A stretch of 64,000 nucleotides of DNA, from positions 62,001 to 126,000 of the forward strand of contig JAFRLY010000044.1 in assembly GCA_017431005.1 (NCBI GenBank), given 5' to 3'. Below are positions 1 through 7,996 of the stretch, in pieces. Position 1 is the stretch's first letter; each line of letters starts with the position of its first letter. The stretch is from Clostridia bacterium (GTDB lineage: Bacteria; Bacillota; Clostridia; Christensenellales; Aristaeellaceae). The notes below the pieces were generated by a model, which had not been told where the DNA came from, made no database searches, and saw only the letters and a program-made list of their open reading frames with translations. A program made the translations under genes and the position numbers.

Positions 1-2
1 AC

Positions 3-641
3 TATTTCCAGAGCTCCTCCCGGATGAAAATCGTGCATGTGCTTTCCGTCATGGACGGGGTGGCGGACCTGATCGTGTTCTCCCTGGTGCTGGCTCCCCT
101 CTTCGGCGGGATCGGCGTATGGATTGCGCATGTGCTGAACGGCGTCTGCACCACAGTCGCCGTGGCGGTCCATGCCGCACGGGTGAACCGCCGTCCGCCC
201 CGGACGCTGGAGGATCTGCTGGCTGTTCCGGACGATTTCGGCGTGCCGGAGGACAGGCGGCTGGATATCACCATTCATAACGCTGCGGAGGTTACGGAGA
301 CCTCGCAGCTGGTTATCCGGTTCTGCCGGGATGCCGGCATTGATGAAAAACGGGCCGTGTATGCCGGGCTCTGCCTGGAGGAGATGGCCGCGAACATTGT
401 GAAGCACGGGTTTTCCGACGGCAGATCCCACACGGTGGATGTGCGGGTGGTCAGCAAGGCGGACGGGCTGCTGCTGCGGATCAAGGACGACTGCAGGGCC
501 TTCAATCCCAAGGAAAAGCTGGAGCTGATCGACCCGCAGGACGTGACGCACAACATCGGCCTGCGGATGGCGCAGCGGCTGGCCCGGGATATATCCTACA
601 GCAACATCCTGGGGCTGAACGTTCTGACCATGACACTGTGA
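3..641 (+). CDS. MATE-like transporter C-terminus fused to anti-sigma-like ATPase domain (5' truncated)
   Basis: The frame is open from the window edge, so the N-terminus is missing. The visible part starts with hydrophobic membrane segments (about the first 50 residues) resembling the last helices of a MATE or polysaccharide-export-type transporter. After a short linker follows a ~130-residue HATPase_c domain of the SpoIIAB/RsbW type: an N-box-like EEMAANIVKHGF, a KDDCRAFNP segment at the G1 position, and NIGLRMAQRLA near the G2 box. The domain calls are from family resemblance. Such fusions occur in Clostridia, but their role is not established; coupling of transport to a kinase or anti-sigma switch is inference. 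The stop lies 40 bp before the next start, so co-transcription with the downstream arabinosidase is possible but unproven. Confidence 0.6.
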   Translation, partial: YFQSSSRMKIVHVLSVMDGVADLIVFSLVLAPLFGGIGVWIAHVLNGVCTTVAVAVHAARVNRRPPRTLEDLLAVPDDFGVPEDRRLDITIHNAAEVTETSQLVIRFCRDAGIDEKRAVYAGLCLEEMAANIVKHGFSDGRSHTVDVRVVSKADGLLLRIKDDCRAFNPKEKLELIDPQDVTHNIGLRMAQRLARDISYSNILGLNVLTMTL

Positions 642-681
642 TAAATAAAAGAATATAATACGGTCAGCAGGAGGGATGAAT

Positions 682-3147
682 ATGAGCAGGGTCAGTATAC
701 GGACAAAGGAAGAACGTTTTCCGGTGGCGCCCGATCTTTACGGACTGTTTTTTGAGGATATCAGCCGTTCCGGGGACGGCGGGCTCTATCCGGAGATGCT
801 GCGCAACCGCTCCTTTGAGGATTCGCTCCTGCCGGAGGGCTGCGTGACGGAGGACGGCGGGAAGACCTTTGTCTCCCCCACAGGGTGGATCGATGAGTTC
901 AACGGCGGCGAGGGAATGAACAAGTGGGTGGAGAACAATCATGTCATCCCGACGCCGGTTCCGGCCTGGTACAGCGACGGGGCGGAAATGACGCTGGACG
1001 CGGAAACGGTGCTGAATCCGCAAAGGAAGGTTTCCCTCCGGGTGGACTTCAGTGCCGGGGGCAGCATCCGGAATATCGGTTACGGCGGCATTCCGCAGGA
1101 AAAGGGAAAAGTATACCGTTTCTATATGTTTGCGAGGACGGACCGGGAGGCCGCGCTGACGCTGACCGTTGAGCAGGAAGGGCGGATTCTTTCTTCCGCG
1201 GAGATCGGGATCCGGCCCGGGGACTGGATCCGGTACGACGCTGAGCTGACCGCCTCCGGTACGGCGGGCGGCGCTGTTTTCCGCATCCGGTGCGCCGATG
1301 AGGCGACGGTCCGGTTCGGCTTCATGTCGCTGATGCCCGCGGAGACCTTCATGGGCCACGGCATCCGGAAGGATGTGGCGGAAAAGCTCCGGGACATGCA
1401 TCCCGCGTTCATGCGCTTTCCCGGCGGCTGCATTGTGGAAGGCTTCACGATGGAGACCGTGTGGTATTTTCGCAACACGGTCGGTCCGGTCTGGGAGCGG
1501 CCGTCCCACTGGCTGCTCTGGCATTACCGCACGACCAACGGCCTGGGCTTCCATGAATTCCTCCAGCTGTGCGAGGATCTGAACGTTGCGCCGCTGTATG
1601 TCTGCAACTGCGGCATGACCTGCCAGGGACGGGGGCCGCATTACTTCGATGAGGCGGAGCAGGCGGACATGCTGGAGGATATTCTCGGCGCGCTGGAGTA
1701 TGCGCTCGGCCCGGCGGATTCCCGCTGGGGATCGCTGCGGGCCCGGATGGGCCACGAGGCGCCCTTCCGCCTGGATTATCTGGAGATCGGAAACGAGAAC
1801 GGCGGCCCCGAGTATGAATGGCGGTTCGATCTGATCAAAAAGGCCGTGCTGGAGCGTTATCCGCACCTGGTCATCATTACGAACGACCGCGGACGGACCC
1901 GGAAGCTGGAGGCGGATATCGCGGACGACCATTATTACAGCATGCCGGAGTTCTTCGCGGAGAATATCAACCGTTACGACAGCTACGACCGGCAGGATCT
2001 GGATGTGTTTGTCGGCGAGTTCTCCGTCAACCAGACCTATGAGGGCCAGCTCCGGGCGGCGGTTGCGGAGGCCATGTTCATGGTAGGGCTTGAGCGCAAC
2101 CAGGACAAGGTGAAGCTCGCTTCCTACGCGCCGCTGTTCCAGCATGTCCGCTACGGATCCTGGTATCCGAATCTGATCATTTATGACAACCTGCGGAGCT
2201 ACGCGATTCCGACCTACTACGCCTGGCGGCTGTTCGGCGGCAGCCGCGGCAGCCGGGTGGCCGCCTCTGAGGAGGAGGTCCGGCGTCTCCCCTATGACAT
2301 TCACGGTCTGCCGGCGCTGTCCGGGGACGACGGCGTCCGGTTCAGGAATCCTGTCTGGAACGGCGCCCCGGTGAAGCCCTCCCGCCGGATCATGGCGGAG
2401 ACGGAGGAAACGGCGGACGGGGAAATCACCGTCCTCCGGAACGCGGATCCCGATCTGAGGAAGTTCCCCTTCAAGGTTTATCCCCTGGTCACGCTGGGGG
2501 ATGACGTGAACTGCCGGCAGGGCGTATTTGAGGCGGACGCGTTCTGCGAGGAGGGAAAAGAGATCGCGCTGGGCATCCTCGTGTCCCCGAAGCCGCTCTC
2601 CTATTACGACCGCAACAACCCGAATCCGGTGGACCCCTGGAGTATGCGCTTTCTGGAGGCATCCCGGTGGATCCTGTCCGGCGGGAAGTCATGGGTGGTC
2701 CGCGGCGGTCTCCGGACCGTGCCGGTTTCGGAGCTCCGGGAGGTCAGCCTGAAGCCGGATGCCTGGAATCATCTGAAATATACCGTGTCCGGGCATCAGG
2801 TGACATTTGAGGTCAACGGGGAAACCGTCGGCACGGAGGAGCTGCCCACCTATCCGGCCATGGGCACCGTGGCGACGGAAACCGATCAGGAAATCTTCGT
2901 CAAGATCGTCAATTTCGCGGACAGCGCCGAACCGGTGGAGATCACGCTGGACTGCGACGTGGCGCCGGATTACACCGTCGGCCTGCTGACGGGCGGCGCG
3001 GAGGCGGAGAACAGCCTGGAGGCTCCGGAAAATGTGCGCGACGTGACGCTGCAGGCTTCCGGCGCTTCCCGCTGCTTCACCTATCAGGCGCCGGCGCTTT
3101 CCGTGAATGTTCTGCGGCTGACCAGGGCTTCCGGCGCTTCCGGCTGA
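682..3147 (+). CDS. alpha-L-arabinofuranosidase, GH51 family
   Basis: Releases terminal alpha-L-arabinofuranosyl residues from arabinan, arabinoxylan or oligosaccharides. The N-terminus (PDLYGLFFEDIS) and the (beta/alpha)8 catalytic domain match GH51. The acid/base Glu is in EIGNENGG at about residue 372 and the nucleophile Glu in VGEFSVN at about residue 446. A C-terminal beta-sandwich arabinofuranosidase domain follows. The length (821 aa) is longer than classical ~500-aa GH51 enzymes because of an inserted carbohydrate-binding-like region near residues 90-220. ATG 682 was chosen over ATG 676 because AGGAGGG at 669-675 abuts the earlier codon but is 6 nt from the later one. No signal peptide is seen, so it is probably cytoplasmic. 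It heads a plus-strand set with a GH172 enzyme, an esterase and an epimerase. Confidence 0.9.
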   Translation: MSRVSIRTKEERFPVAPDLYGLFFEDISRSGDGGLYPEMLRNRSFEDSLLPEGCVTEDGGKTFVSPTGWIDEFNGGEGMNKWVENNHVIPTPVPAWYSDGAEMTLDAETVLNPQRKVSLRVDFSAGGSIRNIGYGGIPQEKGKVYRFYMFARTDREAALTLTVEQEGRILSSAEIGIRPGDWIRYDAELTASGTAGGAVFRIRCADEATVRFGFMSLMPAETFMGHGIRKDVAEKLRDMHPAFMRFPGGCIVEGFTMETVWYFRNTVGPVWERPSHWLLWHYRTTNGLGFHEFLQLCEDLNVAPLYVCNCGMTCQGRGPHYFDEAEQADMLEDILGALEYALGPADSRWGSLRARMGHEAPFRLDYLEIGNENGGPEYEWRFDLIKKAVLERYPHLVIITNDRGRTRKLEADIADDHYYSMPEFFAENINRYDSYDRQDLDVFVGEFSVNQTYEGQLRAAVAEAMFMVGLERNQDKVKLASYAPLFQHVRYGSWYPNLIIYDNLRSYAIPTYYAWRLFGGSRGSRVAASEEEVRRLPYDIHGLPALSGDDGVRFRNPVWNGAPVKPSRRIMAETEETADGEITVLRNADPDLRKFPFKVYPLVTLGDDVNCRQGVFEADAFCEEGKEIALGILVSPKPLSYYDRNNPNPVDPWSMRFLEASRWILSGGKSWVVRGGLRTVPVSELREVSLKPDAWNHLKYTVSGHQVTFEVNGETVGTEELPTYPAMGTVATETDQEIFVKIVNFADSAEPVEITLDCDVAPDYTVGLLTGGAEAENSLEAPENVRDVTLQASGASRCFTYQAPALSVNVLRLTRASGASG

Positions 3148-3181
3148 CTTTCCCATGACAACACAGAGAGGTGTGAACAGC

Positions 3182-4297
3182 ATGACGCAGACGCTGACTG
3201 ATTTATACTCCCTGCCCCTGCTGAGATCGGGGCGCTCCTGCTCCGTCAACGCGGAAAACCGGACGGGCGAAAAGGGAAACGCCTGCCGCATGGACAGCCC
3301 CCTGGGGCATTCGCGGAAGGGATCGCCCTGCATTGACTGCATTCCCGCCGGCAGCACGGAGACGCTGATGGATCTTCATGGCAGCGGCGTGATTCAGCAT
3401 ATCTGGGTCACTGTGACCGATGCGACGGAGAAGGGGCATTTTGTACTGCGGGACCTGGTGCTCCGGATGTACTGGGACGGAGAGGAGACGCCGTCCGTCG
3501 AGGTGCCTCTGGGGGATTTTTTCCTGAACGGCTTTGCCCGCGGTTATGAGGTTGTCTCCCTGCCCATGGCGGTGAATCCCCGCCGCGGCATGAACTGCTA
3601 TCTGCCCATGCCCTTTTCCTCCCGGGCCCGTGTCACGCTGGAAAACCAGCATGCGGGAGACATCCGGGGTTTCTTCTTCCAGATTGACTGCACCCTGTAC
3701 GACGAGCCCCTGCAGAACACGGGCATGCTGCACGCGCAGTGGCGGAGGCAGAAGCTGACGGCGCTGCAGCAGGATTATGTGCTGCTGGACGGCGTTCGGG
3801 GCCGGGGCCATTACGTCGGCACCCACCTGATGATTCAGGCGCTGGAACGGTACTGGTGGGGCGAGGGTGAAATGAAGTTTTATGTCGACGGGGACCGGGA
3901 TTATCCTTCCCAGTGCTCCACGGGGCTGGAGGACTATTTCGGCGGCGCCTGGTCCTTCGGCGGATACACGGACGAAAAGGGATGCATGAAGGAAAAAACC
4001 TACTGCACACCCTTCCTGGGCTATCCGTTTTACGGATGTGAGGATACCTTCCATTCGGATTATTTCCAGCGGGACATTCCGCCGATGCGCGCCTTCTACC
4101 GGTGGCATATTCCGGATCCGGTCCTGTTCCGGCAGGATCTGAAGGTGACGGTGCAGCAGATCGGCTCCGGTCCCCGGGGACCGCACGGCCTTTTTGAGCG
4201 CCAGGATGACTACACCAGCGTCTGCTACTGGTATCAGACGGAGCCCCACGCGGCCTTCCCGGCGCTTCCCTGCCCGGAGGACCGCTGGCCCCGGTAA
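3182..4297 (+). CDS. DUF2961 / GH172 family glycoside hydrolase
   Basis: The sequence has the DUF2961 hallmarks: an N-terminal SCSVNAENRTGEKG block, a GVIQHIWVTVTD beta-strand region and VPLGDFFLNGF, followed by a double jelly-roll-type domain with a TGLEDYFGGAWSF segment. Characterised GH172 members act on furanosides: an alpha-D-fructofuranosidase/difructose dianhydride enzyme and exo-alpha-D-arabinofuranosidases. The exact substrate here is unknown. Its place after a GH51 arabinofuranosidase argues for a furanose substrate. The start at 3182 follows AGAGGTG at a normal distance; an in-frame ATG at 3155 lacks a ribosome site. Length (371 aa) is normal for the family. No secretion signal is visible. 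Confidence 0.85.
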   Translation: MTQTLTDLYSLPLLRSGRSCSVNAENRTGEKGNACRMDSPLGHSRKGSPCIDCIPAGSTETLMDLHGSGVIQHIWVTVTDATEKGHFVLRDLVLRMYWDGEETPSVEVPLGDFFLNGFARGYEVVSLPMAVNPRRGMNCYLPMPFSSRARVTLENQHAGDIRGFFFQIDCTLYDEPLQNTGMLHAQWRRQKLTALQQDYVLLDGVRGRGHYVGTHLMIQALERYWWGEGEMKFYVDGDRDYPSQCSTGLEDYFGGAWSFGGYTDEKGCMKEKTYCTPFLGYPFYGCEDTFHSDYFQRDIPPMRAFYRWHIPDPVLFRQDLKVTVQQIGSGPRGPHGLFERQDDYTSVCYWYQTEPHAAFPALPCPEDRWPR

Positions 4298-4336
4298 TGC
4301 TTCTTTCTTATCTGCCGCCTGAAAGGAGATACCGCC

Positions 4337-5137
4337 ATGGCAAGATTTGACGTAAATTTCTTTTCCTATACCCTGGGCCACGGGGTGGATATCGCGGTGA
4401 CCATTCCGTCCTTCACACCCTGCGATTTTCAGCCCGGCGTGAAGCCGAGCCACAGGGCGGAGGCGAAGTTTCCGGTGCTGTACCTGCTGCACGGCCACGG
4501 AAACGATTACCAGTGCTGGCTGCGCTACACCTCCGTGGAGCGGCTGGCGGAGGAGCAGCGTATCGCGCTGGTCACCTTTAATTCGGCCAACAAGGCATAC
4601 AACAATATGCCGGCCGGCGACAACTATTATGATTTTCTGAATGAGGAGCTGCCGGATTTCATCACCCATATGTTCCCGGTATCCGACCGGCGGGAGGACA
4701 CCTATATCGCCGGCCTGTCCATGGGCGGCTACGGCGCGCTGGCGCATGCCCTTTCCAGCCCGGCGCGTTACCGCGCCTTCGGCGCCATGTCCCCGGGTGT
4801 CGCGGCCAGGGAGGACCGGAGACGCCGGGAGAGCCTGAATCCGCAGTCCGTTGAGGATATGTTCCGCCGGGCCATTGAACCCATTCATGAGCTGGAAGCA
4901 CGCATAAAGGAAGGGGCCGAGCTGCCGGCAGGCTATATCTGCTGCGGCCGGCAGGACTTCCTGTATCAGCGGGTGGAGGATTTTGTGACGGACGCGAAGG
5001 CGCTGGGAGCGGACTTCACCTGGCATCCCGTGGAAGGCTATGAGCATGAATGGCGTTACTGGGATCTGGAAATTGCCAATTTCCTCCGCTGGATCCCCCG
5101 CACGGACGCATACGCGGGCAAGCCGCACAAGGTCTGA
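4337..5137 (+). CDS. alpha/beta-hydrolase esterase (esterase D / EstA-like)
   Basis: A 266-aa single-domain serine hydrolase of the putative-esterase family that includes S-formylglutathione hydrolase, tributyrin esterase EstA and some acetyl/feruloyl esterases. Visible features are the oxyanion-hole strand YLLHGHGNDY, the nucleophile elbow GLSMGG (Ser about 128), and a C-terminal GYEHEW with the catalytic His (about 237). No signal peptide. It follows GH51 and GH172 genes in the same direction, with an AAAGGAG ribosome site, so it probably removes acetyl or other acyl groups from imported arabinose-containing oligosaccharides. That substrate is inference; a general carboxylesterase is the alternative. 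Confidence 0.8.
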   Translation: MARFDVNFFSYTLGHGVDIAVTIPSFTPCDFQPGVKPSHRAEAKFPVLYLLHGHGNDYQCWLRYTSVERLAEEQRIALVTFNSANKAYNNMPAGDNYYDFLNEELPDFITHMFPVSDRREDTYIAGLSMGGYGALAHALSSPARYRAFGAMSPGVAAREDRRRRESLNPQSVEDMFRRAIEPIHELEARIKEGAELPAGYICCGRQDFLYQRVEDFVTDAKALGADFTWHPVEGYEHEWRYWDLEIANFLRWIPRTDAYAGKPHKV

Positions 5138-5158
5138 GCCTCAGGGTTTTTCTGTGAC

Positions 5159-5182
5159 GCCCGGCCGTTTTCACGGCCGGGC
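5159..5182 (+). terminator. GC-rich hairpin after esterase gene
   Basis: A perfect 10-bp stem (GCCCGGCCGT / ACGGCCGGGC) with a TTTC loop lies 21 bp after the esterase stop. It lacks a clear T run, so it may be a weak terminator or an RNA-stabilising hairpin between the esterase and the epimerase genes. Confidence 0.5.
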
Positions 5183-5223
5183 GGTATCATGGATCCGGCC
5201 CATATTCTTGCAGGAACAGGCGG

Positions 5224-6240
5224 TTGAATAATGCAATGAGTCAGTTTTTCCGTATTGCGTCAGCGCAGCTGCGATGCACGCTTTCCGGTCTGGGTGCGGC
5301 CATAGCCGCTGTGGAAATCAGGACCGCGGAGGATACATGGCTGCAGGTCGCGCTCAGCCCGCGGAACTTTGGCACATGCGCCGCGGATCCGTCCCTTGCC
5401 GGAAGGACGGTCGCGCCGTGCTGCGGCCGGGTGCGGGACGGTGTGATTGAAGTGCTGGGCCAGCGCTTTCAGCTCGCGAAAAACGAGGGAGAAAACCATA
5501 TCCACGGCGGGCCGCACGGCGCCGCGTATCAGCTCTGGCAGTGTGACAGCCATTCTTCTGATGCCTGTGCTTTTTCCCTGCGGCTGCCTGACGGACTGGA
5601 CGGTTATCCGGGCGTCCGGACATTGAAGGCTGAATACCGTGTCGCCGGCAGCATGCTCAGGGTCACTTATTCCGCCGTGACGGACAGGCCGACGTGGATT
5701 GACATAACCAATCATGCATACTGGGACCTGAGCGGCCGGTTTGACGGCAGCGCGCAGGACCAGCTGCTGGAAATATCAGCGGATGACTGTGTGCAGAATG
5801 ATGAACATCATTTACCGGTCCGCGTTGTGCCGGCGGACGGGCCGTTTGATTTCAGGCAGCCTGTGTCTCCTCGGGAACGGATGCGGCAGTACCCGTCGGA
5901 CAGCCAGATCAGGATCGGCCGCGGATATAATCACGCTTTCCTGCTGAACCGGGGCCATCCGTATGCAGCAAAACTGTTCTGCCCGGAAAGCGGGATCCGG
6001 ATGACCCTGCGGACCGACCGGAACGCCGTGGTCTTTTATTCCGGTGGATTTCTGGACGCGCAGACACAGCTGAAAAGCGGAGGCTGCGTGCCTGGCTGCG
6101 CGCTGGCGCTGGAGGCCCAGGAGGTTCCCGATCCGTTCCATCTGGCCGGGCGGACCGCTCCCGTGCTCATGCCGGGAGAACCCTGGCAGAGGGAAATATC
6201 CTGGGAATTTTCAGCGGGGATTCCCGCGGATCAGTCATGA
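5224..6240 (+). CDS. galM: aldose 1-epimerase
   Basis: Interconverts alpha and beta anomers of aldoses. The family motifs are present: ENHIHGGPHG (first catalytic His region), TNHAYWDLSG (second His), and a C-terminal LEAQEVPD carrying the catalytic Glu. Length (338 aa) is typical. TTG 5224 is preferred because AGGAA at 5213-5217 is spaced 6 nt from it; the internal ATG 5236 is about 18 nt away, so that alternative is less likely. It closes the arabinose-type module and would convert released beta-sugars to the anomer used by isomerases. Its stop overlaps the convergent amidotransferase gene by 6 bp. The gene symbol follows function; substrate preference is not readable. Confidence 0.85.
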   Translation: MNNAMSQFFRIASAQLRCTLSGLGAAIAAVEIRTAEDTWLQVALSPRNFGTCAADPSLAGRTVAPCCGRVRDGVIEVLGQRFQLAKNEGENHIHGGPHGAAYQLWQCDSHSSDACAFSLRLPDGLDGYPGVRTLKAEYRVAGSMLRVTYSAVTDRPTWIDITNHAYWDLSGRFDGSAQDQLLEISADDCVQNDEHHLPVRVVPADGPFDFRQPVSPRERMRQYPSDSQIRIGRGYNHAFLLNRGHPYAAKLFCPESGIRMTLRTDRNAVVFYSGGFLDAQTQLKSGGCVPGCALALEAQEVPDPFHLAGRTAPVLMPGEPWQREISWEFSAGIPADQS

Positions 6241-6951
6241 TGAACGGCCTGCGTGATCAGCGCAGGCTTTTACAAACGCGTTGAAAAGCTTCTGGTGTTC
6301 CGGATACCGGGCGCTGAGGGATTCGGGGTGCCACTGAACGCCGAGCGTGAAAGGCCGGTCAGGCAGTTCAATGCCCTCAATCAGGCCGTCCGGAGCATCG
6401 GCGCAGACGACCGCGCCTTTTCCGGGCTCCCGGATACCCTGGTGATGCCTGCTGTTCACCCCGAGCGGGGAAACGCCCACGATGGAGGACAGCAGGGTAC
6501 CGGGACGCACGCCGACCGTATGCACGGGATCGGCCGGGACATCGTGACGGGTATGCCGCAGACCGGTCCCGAACTGCTCCGGAATATCCTGATACAGGTT
6601 TCCGCCCAGCACGCAGGCAAGCAGCTGGATTCCGCGGCAGATGGCGAAAACCGGCATCCGGCGGTTCAGGGCTTCCCGGCACAGCGGAAATTCCATGGCA
6701 TCCCTGGCGGCGGAGCATTCTCCGCAGCAGGGCAGTTTTGTTTCTCCGTACAGGGCGGGATCCACGTCCTCGCCGCCGGTCAGCAGCAGTCCGTCCACCT
6801 GATCCAGCAGGGCGGACAGCCGGTTCGGATCCGCGGTCACGGGAAAAAGAACAGGCGTGCCGCCCGCGCGGAGCACCGCCTCCACATAGTCCTGGTTGAT
6901 CATGAGCTTACGCGCTTCCACCCCGGAAGGAACCATACCGATCAGTGTCAT
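6235..6951 (-). CDS. gamma-glutamyl-gamma-aminobutyrate hydrolase family (peptidase C26) protein
   Basis: A stand-alone class I glutamine-amidotransferase-fold hydrolase of the PuuD type. Seen are DGLLLTGGEDVDPALY (oxyanion region), the nucleophile elbow FAICRGIQLL (Cys about 105) and a C-terminal GVQWHPES with the catalytic His. Family members hydrolyse gamma-glutamyl amide bonds. The start is put at the ATG at 6951 because a GAAGGAG site lies about 10 nt upstream and conserved sequence (MTLIGMVPSG) begins there; an upstream ATG would overlap the regulator. It lies 50 bp downstream of, and in the same direction as, the PocR/AraC gene, so the two are probably co-transcribed. A role in the neighbouring sugar pathway is not obvious. 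Confidence 0.8.
   Translation of the reverse strand: MTLIGMVPSGVEARKLMINQDYVEAVLRAGGTPVLFPVTADPNRLSALLDQVDGLLLTGGEDVDPALYGETKLPCCGECSAARDAMEFPLCREALNRRMPVFAICRGIQLLACVLGGNLYQDIPEQFGTGLRHTRHDVPADPVHTVGVRPGTLLSSIVGVSPLGVNSRHHQGIREPGKGAVVCADAPDGLIEGIELPDRPFTLGVQWHPESLSARYPEHQKLFNAFVKACADHAGRSS
6247..6271 (+). terminator. terminator of the GH51-galM set, inside the convergent gene
   Basis: A 7-bp stem (GCCTGCG / CGCAGGC) with a 7-nt loop is followed by TTTTA just after the epimerase stop. It lies within the last codons of the opposing amidotransferase-like gene. Confidence 0.55.
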
Positions 6952-7001
6952 TTGCAGCATTCTCCTTCGGATAATCAGAGAATAGTATATGATCCGGTCT
7001 T

Positions 7002-7856
7002 TCACGGAATCAATGATTCATCATGTGCGTTTTTCCATTCCCGGGGCGTGCAGCCCACTTCCCGCCTGAACACCGTAAAGAAATAATTGTAATCCTGATA
7101 ACCGCACTGCCAGGCCACTTCCGCCAGGGACAGATCCCTTTGCTGCCGCAGAAGGGACTTGGCTTTTTCCATCCGCAGCGTCCGGATATGGGCCGCAAGC
7201 CCCTGATGATACAGCTTTTTCGTCAGGTCATAGAGCTGCGTTCTGCCGATTCCCAGCCTTTCGGCCAGCGCCGCGGCGCTCAGCGGCTCAGTGCAGTGGG
7301 CGGAGACGTAGGTATCCAGGCGCACCTCCAGCATATCCTCCTTCAGGGTTGCCATGCGCTCCAGAATCAGATAGGAAGCCACCGCGTGCAGAATATGCGC
7401 GGCGGAGCGGACATATTCCTCGCTCAGCGGCACTGCCTGAGCGACGGCTTTCCGCAGTTTTTCCCGGTCAATGCCGTATCCCTGACAGGCGGAGAGAATG
7501 GCGTCAAATCCTTCAGAGCGGCTTCGGTAGGGAAACACATGCCCGAAGAGCAGATAACCAATCAGCACATCCCCCATATACAGCGGCGCCGCGGCTTCTG
7601 TCAATCCGGCGTGACAGCGGTAGATGCAGGTTTTTTTCTTCTGCCCGGCGGCCCGGCAGCCCTTCCGGTCACAGGCCTGGCAGGCCTGCAGGCCCTGAGG
7701 GCTTTCCCGGATCACGGCGCAGTAAGGCGCCACCTGCCGGGGATAAGCCACCAGCTCGTTCATGTTTTCATCAAAAACGGTGATCCGGATCCGGCTCACC
7801 TGGTAGAAATCCTTCAGCAGGTCCTGCAGCTTTTCAATATTGAATGCGGAAATCAC
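7002..7856 (-). CDS. AraC-family regulator with N-terminal PocR sensory domain
   Basis: Residues about 5-165 form a PocR-type ligand-binding domain, including the Cys-rich segment CQACDRKGC and TCIYRCHAGLTEAAAPLY typical of the family. Residues about 180-280 hold the two helix-turn-helices of AraC/XylS proteins (AAALAERLGIGRTQLY and LAEVAWQCGYQDYNYFF). PocR domains sense small polyol- or sugar-like ligands, but the ligand here is unknown. It is divergent from the DUF4432-isomerase-kinase-aldolase operon, and two direct repeats of CGGACAAA lie between them, which makes this the likely activator of that pathway. Confidence 0.88.
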   Translation of the reverse strand: MISAFNIEKLQDLLKDFYQVSRIRITVFDENMNELVAYPRQVAPYCAVIRESPQGLQACQACDRKGCRAAGQKKKTCIYRCHAGLTEAAAPLYMGDVLIGYLLFGHVFPYRSRSEGFDAILSACQGYGIDREKLRKAVAQAVPLSEEYVRSAAHILHAVASYLILERMATLKEDMLEVRLDTYVSAHCTEPLSAAALAERLGIGRTQLYDLTKKLYHQGLAAHIRTLRMEKAKSLLRQQRDLSLAEVAWQCGYQDYNYFFTVFRREVGCTPREWKNAHDESLIP

Positions 7857-7902
7857 AGCGGCTGTCCTGCCTTTCTCCTTTTTTTGAATTTTATCATATA
7901 AA

Positions 7903-7930
7903 CGGACAAAATCAAAGTAAATCGGACAAA
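7903..7930. promoter_or_regulatory. direct repeats, putative PocR/AraC binding sites
   Basis: Two copies of CGGACAAA (7903-7910 and 7923-7930), 20 bp apart and each preceded by AA or AT and followed by TC within a few bases, lie in the 140-bp divergent region. Helically phased direct repeats about 20-21 bp apart are the usual geometry for AraC-family dimers. Binding by the adjacent regulator is inferred. Confidence 0.55.
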
Positions 7931-7996
7931 TCCCTATATATTCTTTTCAAAATATCTGTAAAATGGAACCGGAACAGACAAGGGAGGTGTTTCGCC

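Noticed and set aside
664-2304. Long open frame antisense to the GH51 gene (and similar long antisense frames opposite gltB, amt, glmS, pyrG, the GH78 gene and others)
   Set aside because: High-GC coding sequence leaves open frames on the other strand; these have low-complexity Arg/Pro/His-rich translations, no ribosome sites and no family motifs.
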